Source: Candidatus Caenarcanales bacterium | Lineage (GTDB): Bacteria > Cyanobacteriota > Vampirovibrionia > Caenarcaniphilales > Caenarcanaceae | Reading direction: 5' to 3' | NCBI GenBank assembly: GCA_947489925.1 | Contig: CANLFK010000017.1 | Coordinates: 1-20,341 of the forward strand | DNA length: 20,341 nt | Part shown: one piece after another, positions 7,682-14,278 of the stretch | Numbering within the stretch: the stretch's first letter is position 1 | Layout of the letters: each line of letters starts with the position of its first letter | Notes under the pieces: generated by a model | Seen by the model: only the letters and a program-made list of their open reading frames with translations | What the model was told of the DNA's origin: nothing | Database searches by the model: none | Position numbers and translations under genes: made by a program

Positions 7682-9268
7682 ATGAATAAACAAAATTTTT
7701 ATTTAACAACGCCACTTTATTATGTTAATGCCGAACCTCATATTGGCAGTGCTTATACCACTATGGCGGCTGATACGATTTGCAGATTTGAAAAATTAAA
7801 AGGTAAAAATGCTTATTTATTAACTGGAGTTGATGAGCATGGAGGCAAAATTGAAAATACAGCCAAAAGTCGTAATATTTCGCCAAAAGCTCATTGCGAT
7901 GAAATAACTTTAAAGTTTGAAGAATTGTGGAAGCTTTTAAATATTGATTATCAAAGGTTTAGCAGAACTTCTAGTGAAAATCATAATAAAATTGTCCAAA
8001 TATTTTTTGAATTAGTGAAAGCCAAAGGTGATATTTACCAAGCCGAATACAAAGGTCTTTATTGCTTAGCTTGCGAAGATTTTAAAAATGAAAGAGAATT
8101 GCTAGAGGGAAAACTTTGTCCTACTCATAAAACTCAAGTACAAGAATATACTGAAAATAATTATTTCTTTGCTTTGTCTAAGTATAATGAGCAAATCCGC
8201 CAATTCTTAAATGATAATCCAGATTTTATTTATCCACAATTCCGAAAACACGAGGTCTTAGCTTGGCTAGATGAAGGCTTGAGAGATTTTCCAATTTCTC
8301 GTAATTCAGTAAAATGGGGAATTCCAATTCCAGATGATAAAGAACAGACTATTTATGTTTGGTTTGATGCTTTGCTTGGTTATTTGTCGCCTTTAATTGA
8401 AGATAAAATTAATTTGCAAGATTTAAATATTGATAATTTTGCCCAAATTGTTAAAAGCCTAGATTTATGGCCAGTCAGCCTGCATTTGATTGGAAAAGAT
8501 ATTTTGCGTTTTCATGCTGTTTATTGGATTGCAATGTTAATGTCCGCTGAATTACCTTTACCCAAGAGACTATTCGGGCATGGTTTTTTGACCAAAGATG
8601 GCGAAAAAATGGGGAAAACCCTAGGTAATATTATTGTCCCGCAAGAGATTATTAATAAATATGGCATTGATGCAATTCGTTTTTATTTTTTATTTAATAT
8701 TCCTTTTGGGCAAGATGGCGATTTTTCGGAACAGATTTTTATTGAAACCGTAAACGCATATTTGGCTAATCGCTTGGGTAATTTATTTTCACGAGTTTTA
8801 AAGCTCCTAGAGAATAATTTAAACTCTCAGATACCAGCAGGTTTAAACTTAGATTTTAATTCTGAAATTGCTCAATCAGGGATTTCCCTTGCAAATAAAG
8901 TTGATTCTTTGATGCACAATTTTGAATTGGATTTAGCTTTAAAAGAGATTTTTAATTATATTGATAAATTGAATTTATATTTAACCGAAACAAAACCTTG
9001 GACTTTATTTAAAGAAGAGTCTGAAACTGCAAGGCAAAAAGCAATTATTTGTTTGGTTGAAGTTTTAGAAGGTCTCAGAATTGTAGCGAATGTGCTTTTT
9101 CCTTTTATGCCAGATTTAGGTTTAAAAATGCTTAATATTTTCAATTTGACAAAAACTCAAAATTGGGAAGAATTATCAAAATGGGCTTACTTAAAACCAG
9201 AAAGCGAAATTAAAAATACTCAAGGAGCTTTATTTCAACGGATAGAAAATATACAAAAAATTAACTAA
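7682..9268 (+). CDS. metG: Methionyl-tRNA synthetase
   Basis: 528 residues from the ATG at 7682; an in-frame TTG at 7673 would add three residues but lies too close to the predicted transcription start. The enzyme charges tRNA-Met. Seen: TTPLYYVNAEPHIGSAY with the HIGH motif as HIGS (20-23), one zinc knuckle with Cys128, Cys131, Cys146 and His149, VWFDALLGYLSP, and the KMSKS loop as KMGKT (309-313) in GEKMGKTLGN. KMGKS-type loops occur, as I recall, in cyanobacterial MetRS, so this is lineage-specific rather than a defect. The protein ends after the anticodon-binding helical domain and lacks the C-terminal EMAP/Trbp111-like tRNA-binding domain. It is divergent from polA and its last 8 bp overlap the end of the convergent LptF/G gene. 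Confidence 0.96.
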   Translation: MNKQNFYLTTPLYYVNAEPHIGSAYTTMAADTICRFEKLKGKNAYLLTGVDEHGGKIENTAKSRNISPKAHCDEITLKFEELWKLLNIDYQRFSRTSSENHNKIVQIFFELVKAKGDIYQAEYKGLYCLACEDFKNERELLEGKLCPTHKTQVQEYTENNYFFALSKYNEQIRQFLNDNPDFIYPQFRKHEVLAWLDEGLRDFPISRNSVKWGIPIPDDKEQTIYVWFDALLGYLSPLIEDKINLQDLNIDNFAQIVKSLDLWPVSLHLIGKDILRFHAVYWIAMLMSAELPLPKRLFGHGFLTKDGEKMGKTLGNIIVPQEIINKYGIDAIRFYFLFNIPFGQDGDFSEQIFIETVNAYLANRLGNLFSRVLKLLENNLNSQIPAGLNLDFNSEIAQSGISLANKVDSLMHNFELDLALKEIFNYIDKLNLYLTETKPWTLFKEESETARQKAIICLVEVLEGLRIVANVLFPFMPDLGLKMLNIFNLTKTQNWEELSKWAYLKPESEIKNTQGALFQRIENIQKIN

Positions 9269-10445
9269 CAAATCTTGAGCGTTTCCATAAAACTAAGCTT
9301 CCAATACCGCCTAAAATCAAATTAGGAAGCCAAGCCGCCCAAACAGCTTCCATCTTTCCAGAATCTCCCATTGAATTCATGGCACTTTGCAAAGCATAAT
9401 ACAAGAAAATCAAAAGCCCAACTTGTATATAGCCCCAATTTGTGCGAGATCTTCTGCCCAAAACTCCAAGCGGAGCTCCTGCTAAAGTAATTGCAATACA
9501 AGAAAAAGGATAAGCAATTTTTTGAAAATACCGCATTTTTAACTTAAAAAAGTTTTCGCTTTGAATATGTAATTTGTCTTGTTGATCAATTAAAGCTTTT
9601 AATTCAAAAATATTTTGTGCATTCACTTCATTAAGTTTTTTTAGCATTTCATCCATAGACTTACCCGCTGGAATCAAAATATTTTCAAATCTAGTAGTAT
9701 GAGAAGCCTTAGATGGATCAGTAGCTGAAACATTATAACTAATTCCATTAACTAATTCCCAAGCATTTTTTTCTACATTCCACCGCCCAGAATCAGCAAT
9801 ATAAATAGATTCAACTGTCTTATCACTAAAATCCAAAATAGTTATTTTATTCAAAATATTGGCATTTGGATCAACATATTTTACATGAAAAATCCGCCTT
9901 AAATTTCCCTGACCAATTCTTTTGCCTCCAGATCTTTCAAAATAAGCAAAATCATCCATAGATGGCACAAAAGGAATACTATAAGTAGCGGCAAATTCTA
10001 ATCTTTTGGTTAATATTTCAGCTCTAGGAACAATTACTTCACTGATTATAAAACAAATAATTGTCATAATCAAACCAAATAAAAGAGCTGGTACTGTAAT
10101 TCTTACCAAGCTAATACCACTTGCTCTCATGGCAATAATTTCAGAATCAGATGATAAACGATTAAAAACCAAAAAAGCCGCCCACAAAACCCCAACTGGA
10201 ATGGTAACCAAAAGAATAGTCGGTATATTTAATAAAATAATTGATAAGACAATTGGAAAACCAACAGTGGTATTGGCTAATAATTTAAAGGCTTCTCTTA
10301 CTTGGTCTGCTCCCAACCAAACTCCAGTTACAATTCCAGCCCCCGAAGAAAAAGGTAGCCAACATTCATTAATAATATAACGATCTAGAATGGTAATCGG
10401 TAGCCTAAAGCGAACAAAATCACTGATCTTAGCCAAAATATTCAT
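9261..10445 (-). CDS. LptF/LptG-family (YjgP/YjgQ) permease
   Basis: 394 residues with the family layout: membrane helices in the N-terminal third (about 31-50, 63-95 and 115-137), a central soluble part (about 150-300) expected to form the periplasmic jellyroll, and three C-terminal helices from about 310 on. LDRYIINE, the MRASGISL segment (106-113) and APLGVLGRRSR are typical. LptF and LptG form the membrane part of the LptB2FG transporter that extracts lipopolysaccharide, so an outer membrane is implied. Only one such gene is here; whether it pairs with itself or a second copy elsewhere cannot be seen. Its ATG overlaps the TGA of the preceding small membrane protein (ATGA), so the two are probably translated together. 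F versus G cannot be decided by eye. Confidence 0.88.
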   Translation of the reverse strand: MNILAKISDFVRFRLPITILDRYIINECWLPFSSGAGIVTGVWLGADQVREAFKLLANTTVGFPIVLSIILLNIPTILLVTIPVGVLWAAFLVFNRLSSDSEIIAMRASGISLVRITVPALLFGLIMTIICFIISEVIVPRAEILTKRLEFAATYSIPFVPSMDDFAYFERSGGKRIGQGNLRRIFHVKYVDPNANILNKITILDFSDKTVESIYIADSGRWNVEKNAWELVNGISYNVSATDPSKASHTTRFENILIPAGKSMDEMLKKLNEVNAQNIFELKALIDQQDKLHIQSENFFKLKMRYFQKIAYPFSCIAITLAGAPLGVLGRRSRTNWGYIQVGLLIFLYYALQSAMNSMGDSGKMEAVWAAWLPNLILGGIGSLVLWKRSRFVS

Positions 10446-10873
10446 TGTTTTTTATTTTTCTTAGACTCTTTAGCTTTTTCTTTAAGTGATTCTTTTATTT
10501 CTTGAAGCGGTTTTTTTGGACTTTCTTTTACTTCTGATATCGTAGAACTATTAGAATTTCCTCCATCAAAGAAAATCTGTTCAATCTCGCTGGGTGAGAA
10601 CAAGAGATTAAAACACAAATAAAGAATAGTAGCAACTAATAAAAAAATGACAATTAAAAAAGGTGATACTTTCCGTTTTCCTTGGAACCAAGCTGAATCT
10701 AAATTATTTCCCCAAAACAGCAAAAACTCATCTGAAAGTGAAATAGACGAATTCTTGCCAATTAGAGGGTCTTTGTCTATTATTGATTTATTATTTCCTG
10801 CCGTATTATCATTTTTTTGCAAATGGGCTGCAACAATCTGTTTAGTGACATTATCTTTTGAATTAAAAGCCAT
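10442..10873 (-). CDS. Unknown single-pass membrane protein with Lys/Glu-rich tail
   Basis: 143 residues, not recognised. Residues 1-70 are polar and end in GKRKVSP, followed by one hydrophobic segment (72-92), then a spacer and a Lys/Glu-rich tail (115-143). The positive charges before the helix suggest the N-terminus is inside and the charged tail outside. The gene begins 7 bp after the rplQ stop and overlaps the start of the LptF/G permease by 4 bp (ATGA), so it lies in the ribosomal-protein operon and is coupled to the permease. A role with the permease is conceivable from position only; it does not look like LptC, whose membrane helix is at the very N-terminus. ATG 10873 is the only well-placed start; no Shine-Dalgarno sequence is seen. 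Confidence 0.75.
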   Translation of the reverse strand: MAFNSKDNVTKQIVAAHLQKNDNTAGNNKSIIDKDPLIGKNSSISLSDEFLLFWGNNLDSAWFQGKRKVSPFLIVIFLLVATILYLCFNLLFSPSEIEQIFFDGGNSNSSTISEVKESPKKPLQEIKESLKEKAKESKKNKKQ

Positions 10874-10880
10874 AAAAACT

Positions 10881-11255
10881 TTAATTATCTAGTATTTGAA
10901 TAATAGACATTTGAGTATTGTCTCCCCGCCTTGAACCTTGCTTAATAATTCTAGTATAGCCACCTGGTCTTTCTTTCAAGTTTTCAGCCGCTTTAACCAA
11001 AATAGGTAAAATTTCTGGGGCTAATTCTCTTCTGATTAATCTTAAGTAATGAACTCTTTGACTAATTTCTTCAGTTTTAATTGACTTAATCGCTTTTGTA
11101 ATTAATTTTTCAATATAAGTTCTTAAAACCTTAGCTTTAGATAAAGTGGTTTCAATATGTCCATATTTTACTAATTCACGAGCTAAAGAGCGAAGTAAAG
11201 CTGTTTTTTGATCTTTTGCTCTGTTTAAATTATTTCTTTTGCAATGATGTCTCAT
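10881..11255 (-). CDS. rplQ: 50S ribosomal protein L17
   Basis: 124 residues, normal for bacterial L17. The N-terminus MRHHCKRNNLNRAKDQKTAL corresponds to the family signature usually written MRH-KLNR-HRRALLRNL. GHIETTLSKAK and RPGGYTRI are also typical. It is a large-subunit protein near the exit tunnel. It follows rpoA by 19 bp in the conserved rpoA-rplQ order. AAGGA at 11272-11268 lies 12 nt before the ATG, a long spacing. Downstream genes (small membrane protein, LptF/G) follow without a gap large enough for a terminator. Confidence 0.96.
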   Translation of the reverse strand: MRHHCKRNNLNRAKDQKTALLRSLARELVKYGHIETTLSKAKVLRTYIEKLITKAIKSIKTEEISQRVHYLRLIRRELAPEILPILVKAAENLKERPGGYTRIIKQGSRRGDNTQMSIIQILDN

Positions 11256-11274
11256 AATATTTAAAGTCCTTTTT

Positions 11275-12324
11275 CTATCTTAGTATAATACCAAATGGGG
11301 GTCTAAAAGCGTTTTGAGCTGGATTATTATTTCTGCTTGGAGGTGGCGGAGCTTGTATAGACTTGCGAGGATCATCCGACAAGAAAAATCCTTTGCCATT
11401 TAAAGTTTCAATTACTTCTTCAGCTGATTTTTTACCGAAGTTTTTAATACTCATTAATTCATCAGTTGTCATTTCAATTAAGTCTTGTAATGAATTTTTA
11501 CCAGCTCTCTTTAAGCAATTATAAGCCCTTACCGACAAATTAAGTGTTTCAATTCCAACACTAGAATAATCTTCCACAACTTCTGGAGCTTCTTCTTTTA
11601 CTTGAATTGGCTGTATAGTTTCACCAGATAAAAGAACCAAAGGATTTAAATTTCTGACCATTAATTTAGCTGCCAAACAAATTGCCTTTTCTGGATCAAT
11701 ACTTCCATTAGAAACAATTTCAATAATTAATTTTTCAAACTTATTAGTTGAAGGCTCACTAGATTCACCAATTCTAATTTGTTCAACCTTATAAGAAAAT
11801 CTCTTAATTGGCATAAAAGATGAATCTAAAGGAATAATATCAATAGGTCTATTTTGGAAATAATGTTCATCAGCCAAAACATAACCTTTTCCTTTTCTTC
11901 CTGTTAATTCAGCAAAAAAACTAATTGGCTCAGAAATTGCGGCAATATGTTGATCTGGATTAACTATTTCGAGACCAGCTGGCAAATAAATATCTTTACC
12001 TTTAATCTCTCCAGGACCTTTGAAATCAATTTTTGCCTGAAAATCATTTTCTTCTAATTCAGCATTAAAAACTAAAGATTTGAGATTTAAAATAATTTCA
12101 ACAATATCTTCTGAAACGCCTCTAATACTCGAGAATTCATGAGTTGCCCCTTCAATTCTAAGGCTAGTTAAGGCAGTTCCTTCAAGGTGAGAAAGACAAA
12201 TACGCCTTAAAGTATTACCCACAGTTATACCAAAGCCCCTTTCTAAAGGCTCAATTTCAAAAGTGGCGAAAATACTGCCATCTTCTTGTTTCTTACTATC
12301 AATACATTTAATAGATATTTCCAT
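11275..12324 (-). CDS. rpoA: RNA polymerase alpha subunit
   Basis: 349 residues. The N-terminal assembly domain (about 1-230) contains EPLERGFGITVGNTLRR (25-41), LRIEGATHEF (55-64) and GRKGKGYV (142-149). A linker leads to the C-terminal DNA-binding domain (about 256-313) with LNLSVRAYNCLKRAG (261-275), matching the UP-element and activator contact helix, and IKNFGKKSAEEV (293-304). After this the protein carries about 35 more residues, rich in Pro and Asn (QAPPPPS, NAFRPP), longer than usual. Start ATG 12324 is fixed by a clear Shine-Dalgarno AGGAG (12335-12331) six nt upstream, the only canonical one I found in the window. It lies between rpsK and rplQ. Confidence 0.97.
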   Translation of the reverse strand: MEISIKCIDSKKQEDGSIFATFEIEPLERGFGITVGNTLRRICLSHLEGTALTSLRIEGATHEFSSIRGVSEDIVEIILNLKSLVFNAELEENDFQAKIDFKGPGEIKGKDIYLPAGLEIVNPDQHIAAISEPISFFAELTGRKGKGYVLADEHYFQNRPIDIIPLDSSFMPIKRFSYKVEQIRIGESSEPSTNKFEKLIIEIVSNGSIDPEKAICLAAKLMVRNLNPLVLLSGETIQPIQVKEEAPEVVEDYSSVGIETLNLSVRAYNCLKRAGKNSLQDLIEMTTDELMSIKNFGKKSAEEVIETLNGKGFFLSDDPRKSIQAPPPPSRNNNPAQNAFRPPFGIILR

Positions 12325-12330
12325 AAATTT

Positions 12331-12335
12331 CTCCT
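12331..12335 (-). promoter_or_regulatory. Shine-Dalgarno sequence of rpoA
   Basis: AGGAG is read on the minus strand with a 6-nt spacer to the rpoA ATG. It is noted because almost no other gene here has a recognisable ribosome binding site. Confidence 0.75.
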
Positions 12336-12369
12336 AAAATTTTGTAATTAAAAATCCTAAATAATTTTT

Positions 12370-12756
12370 TTAAACTCTTCTTTTCTTTGGTGCTCTACAG
12401 CCATTATGAGGAACTGGTGTAATGTCTTTTATAGAAGAAACCTCTATTCCAGAAGCTTGTAATGCTCGTATAGCCGATTCTCTTCCAGCTCCAGGTCCAC
12501 TTACCATAACTTCCACAAAACGCATACCAGAACTAGTAAAAGCTTCTTTTCCAGCTTTTGTTCCAGCGGATTGAGCGGCAAATGGAGTTCCTTTGCGAGA
12601 ACCCTTAAAGCCACATGAACCAGAGCTTGCCCAACACACTACATTACCGTTTGAATCAGTTAAGGTAATGATTGTATTATTAAAAGTTGATTGAATAAAA
12701 GCCAAACCGTTTTGTACTTTTTGCTTTGTTTTTTTCTTTTTAGATACTGATGACAT
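12370..12756 (-). CDS. rpsK: 30S ribosomal protein S11
   Basis: 128 residues, normal length. Family segments seen: GLAFIQSTFNNTIITLTD (18-35), GFKGSRKGTPFAAQSAG (49-65), VSGPGAGRESAIRALQASG (86-104) and the C-terminal DITPVPHNGCRAPKKRRV. S11 sits on the platform of the small subunit. It heads the rpsK-rpoA-rplQ block. The usual upstream partners rpsM, rpmJ and infA are not adjacent; aroC ends 94 bp upstream on the same strand. No Shine-Dalgarno sequence precedes the ATG. Confidence 0.97.
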   Translation of the reverse strand: MSSVSKKKKTKQKVQNGLAFIQSTFNNTIITLTDSNGNVVCWASSGSCGFKGSRKGTPFAAQSAGTKAGKEAFTSSGMRFVEVMVSGPGAGRESAIRALQASGIEVSSIKDITPVPHNGCRAPKKRRV

Positions 12757-12850
12757 AAAGCGAATTTAAATATATTTTGTGCCAATATGAAGCTTACATA
12801 TTAACAGAGACATTTAGAAAAATCTAGTTAATTATTTTTTAATCTATTTT

Positions 12851-14074
12851 TTAACGATCCAAGCAGTAAGTTAAATAATTTTGATAATTGGTTTTCAATT
12901 CAGTCATTGAATCACCACCAAATTTATTTAAAATCTGATCTGCCAAAGCTAAAGCCATCATTGCTTCACAAACAACACCACCAGCTGGCACAACACAAAC
13001 ATCAGATCTTTCATAAAAAGCCACGCCATTAGACTTTGTTTTTAAATCAATAGACTTTAAAGAATTTTCTTCAGTTCTGGCTAAAGTTGGAATTGGCTTT
13101 AAAGCAACTCTACAAATTATCGGTTCACCATTAGACATTCCGCCTTCTATTCCGCCAGCTCTATTAGTTAAATGATGATAAGTCGAAACTAAACTTTTTT
13201 TAGTATTTCTTTGAATTTCATCATGCACTAATGAACCAACTTGACAGCCAGCCTCAAAACCAAGCCCAAAACCAATTGCTTTAACTGTATGAACTGACAT
13301 TAAATATTGAGCAATAATTCCATCTAATCTTCTATCCCAATGTACATGACTACCCAAGCCAATCGGTAAACCATAAACGATAATTTCAATAATACCGCCC
13401 AAACTTTCACCTTGCTTGCGAGCTTTATCAATTTCTTCTTTCATCAAATTAGCGGTCTCAGGGCTTTTACAACGCAATTCTGAAGCTTCAATTTGGCTAA
13501 ATTCTTCCTCACTAATATTTCCAGCATATTCATCTGCCATTTTTACCGAGCCAATTTGCAAAACCTGACTATAAATTTGAATTCCCAAAGTTTTCAAAAA
13601 CTGATGAGCTATTCCACCAGCCGCCACTCGACTAGTTGTTTCACGGGCACTAGAACGCTCCAAAATATTACGAACATCATCTTGATTATATTTGATTGCT
13701 CCAGCAAAATCAGCATGACCTGGTCTAACACGACTAATATATTTATCAGCCAATTTCTTTTTAATTTCTTCGTCGTTTAAGTCTATTGGGCTTGGATTCA
13801 TGGTTGTATTCCAGTTAGCATAATCTTTATTTTTTATTTGCATACTAATTGGTGAACCCAAAGTTTGACCATGTCTGACACCAGCCGTAAATTCAATTTG
13901 GTCTGTTTCAATTTTCATTCTAGCACCTCGCCCATAGCCTTTTTGTCGGCGGGCTAAATGATAATTTACATTCTCTTCTAATAAATTAAGTCCAGCTGGC
14001 ACTCCTTCAACAATTATGGATAGTGCTGGGCCATGAGATTCACCAGCGGTCAGAAAGCGTAATTTATTATTCAT
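12851..14074 (-). CDS. aroC: Chorismate synthase
   Basis: 407 residues, slightly longer than the common 360-390. It converts EPSP to chorismate with reduced FMN, the last shared step to aromatic amino acids. Seen: GESHGP (11-16), RRQKGYGRGARM (42-53), RPGHADFAG (117-125), the ERSSARETTSRVAAGGIA stretch (139-156), NRAGGIEGGMSNGEP and RSDVCVVPAGGVV. All three PROSITE-type regions are intact, so it should be active. It is divergent from the 2-oxoacid oxidoreductase gene and precedes rpsK on the same strand. Start ATG 14074 gives the normal family N-terminus; no Shine-Dalgarno sequence is present. A TGCTAAAAT box lies at 14118-14110. Confidence 0.97.
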   Translation of the reverse strand: MNNKLRFLTAGESHGPALSIIVEGVPAGLNLLEENVNYHLARRQKGYGRGARMKIETDQIEFTAGVRHGQTLGSPISMQIKNKDYANWNTTMNPSPIDLNDEEIKKKLADKYISRVRPGHADFAGAIKYNQDDVRNILERSSARETTSRVAAGGIAHQFLKTLGIQIYSQVLQIGSVKMADEYAGNISEEEFSQIEASELRCKSPETANLMKEEIDKARKQGESLGGIIEIIVYGLPIGLGSHVHWDRRLDGIIAQYLMSVHTVKAIGFGLGFEAGCQVGSLVHDEIQRNTKKSLVSTYHHLTNRAGGIEGGMSNGEPIICRVALKPIPTLARTEENSLKSIDLKTKSNGVAFYERSDVCVVPAGGVVCEAMMALALADQILNKFGGDSMTELKTNYQNYLTYCLDR

Positions 14075-14109
14075 AAAGTTTGAGAATTAAAAAGTTGAAA
14101 GCATTTAGA

Positions 14110-14139
14110 ATTTTAGCAAATATTATTTACTATGCAGAA
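14110..14139 (-). promoter_or_regulatory. Predicted aroC promoter
   Basis: On the minus strand TTCTGCATA (14139-14131) is followed by 12 nt and TGCTAAAAT (14118-14110), an extended -10. The TCTGCA within the first element lies 17 bp before TAAAAT, at -35 distance. The leader would be about 29 nt. The same arrangement faces the other way for the oxidoreductase gene. Confidence 0.5.
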
Positions 14140-14211
14140 ACACAAAAAGAATACTTAAATTATAAATTGTGAAAAAGTTTATTTAAAATAATCAATAAAA
14201 ACTTCTGCATA
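14131..14211. repeat. Inverted repeat in the aroC/oxidoreductase divergent region
   Basis: TATGCAGAA (14131-14139) and TTCTGCATA (14203-14211) are perfect inverted 9-mers with 63 bp between them. Each lies at the same distance upstream of an extended -10 on its own strand, so they look like paired -35 or operator elements rather than a hairpin. Confidence 0.6.
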
Positions 14212-14232
14212 AGTATTTAGAATTGCTATATT
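14203..14232 (+). promoter_or_regulatory. Predicted promoter of the 2-oxoacid oxidoreductase gene
   Basis: TTCTGCATA (14203-14211), 12 nt, then TGCTATATT (14224-14232), an extended -10. Expected transcription start is near 14239, giving a leader of about 40 nt. Confidence 0.5.
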
Positions 14233-14278
14233 TTTACTTAATTCAAAAAATTCTTATTAAATATTAAAAAATAAAGTA

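Noticed and set aside
8606..8626. KMGKT in MetRS as a damaged KMSKS motif
   Set aside because: KMGK-type loops occur, as I recall, in cyanobacterial MetRS, and all other catalytic features are intact.
10006..10892. Plus-strand open frames at 10006-10380 and 10647-10892
   Set aside because: They mirror the LptF/G gene and the small membrane protein; hydrophobic content is explained by the opposite strand.
13493..13780. Plus-strand open frame inside aroC
   Set aside because: Antisense to conserved chorismate synthase motifs.
14131..14217. Stem-loop or riboswitch formed by the TATGCAGAA/TTCTGCATA and AATACTT/AAGTATT repeats
   Set aside because: The two repeat pairs cross rather than nest, and most of the region lies upstream of the predicted transcription starts, so DNA-level elements are the better reading.
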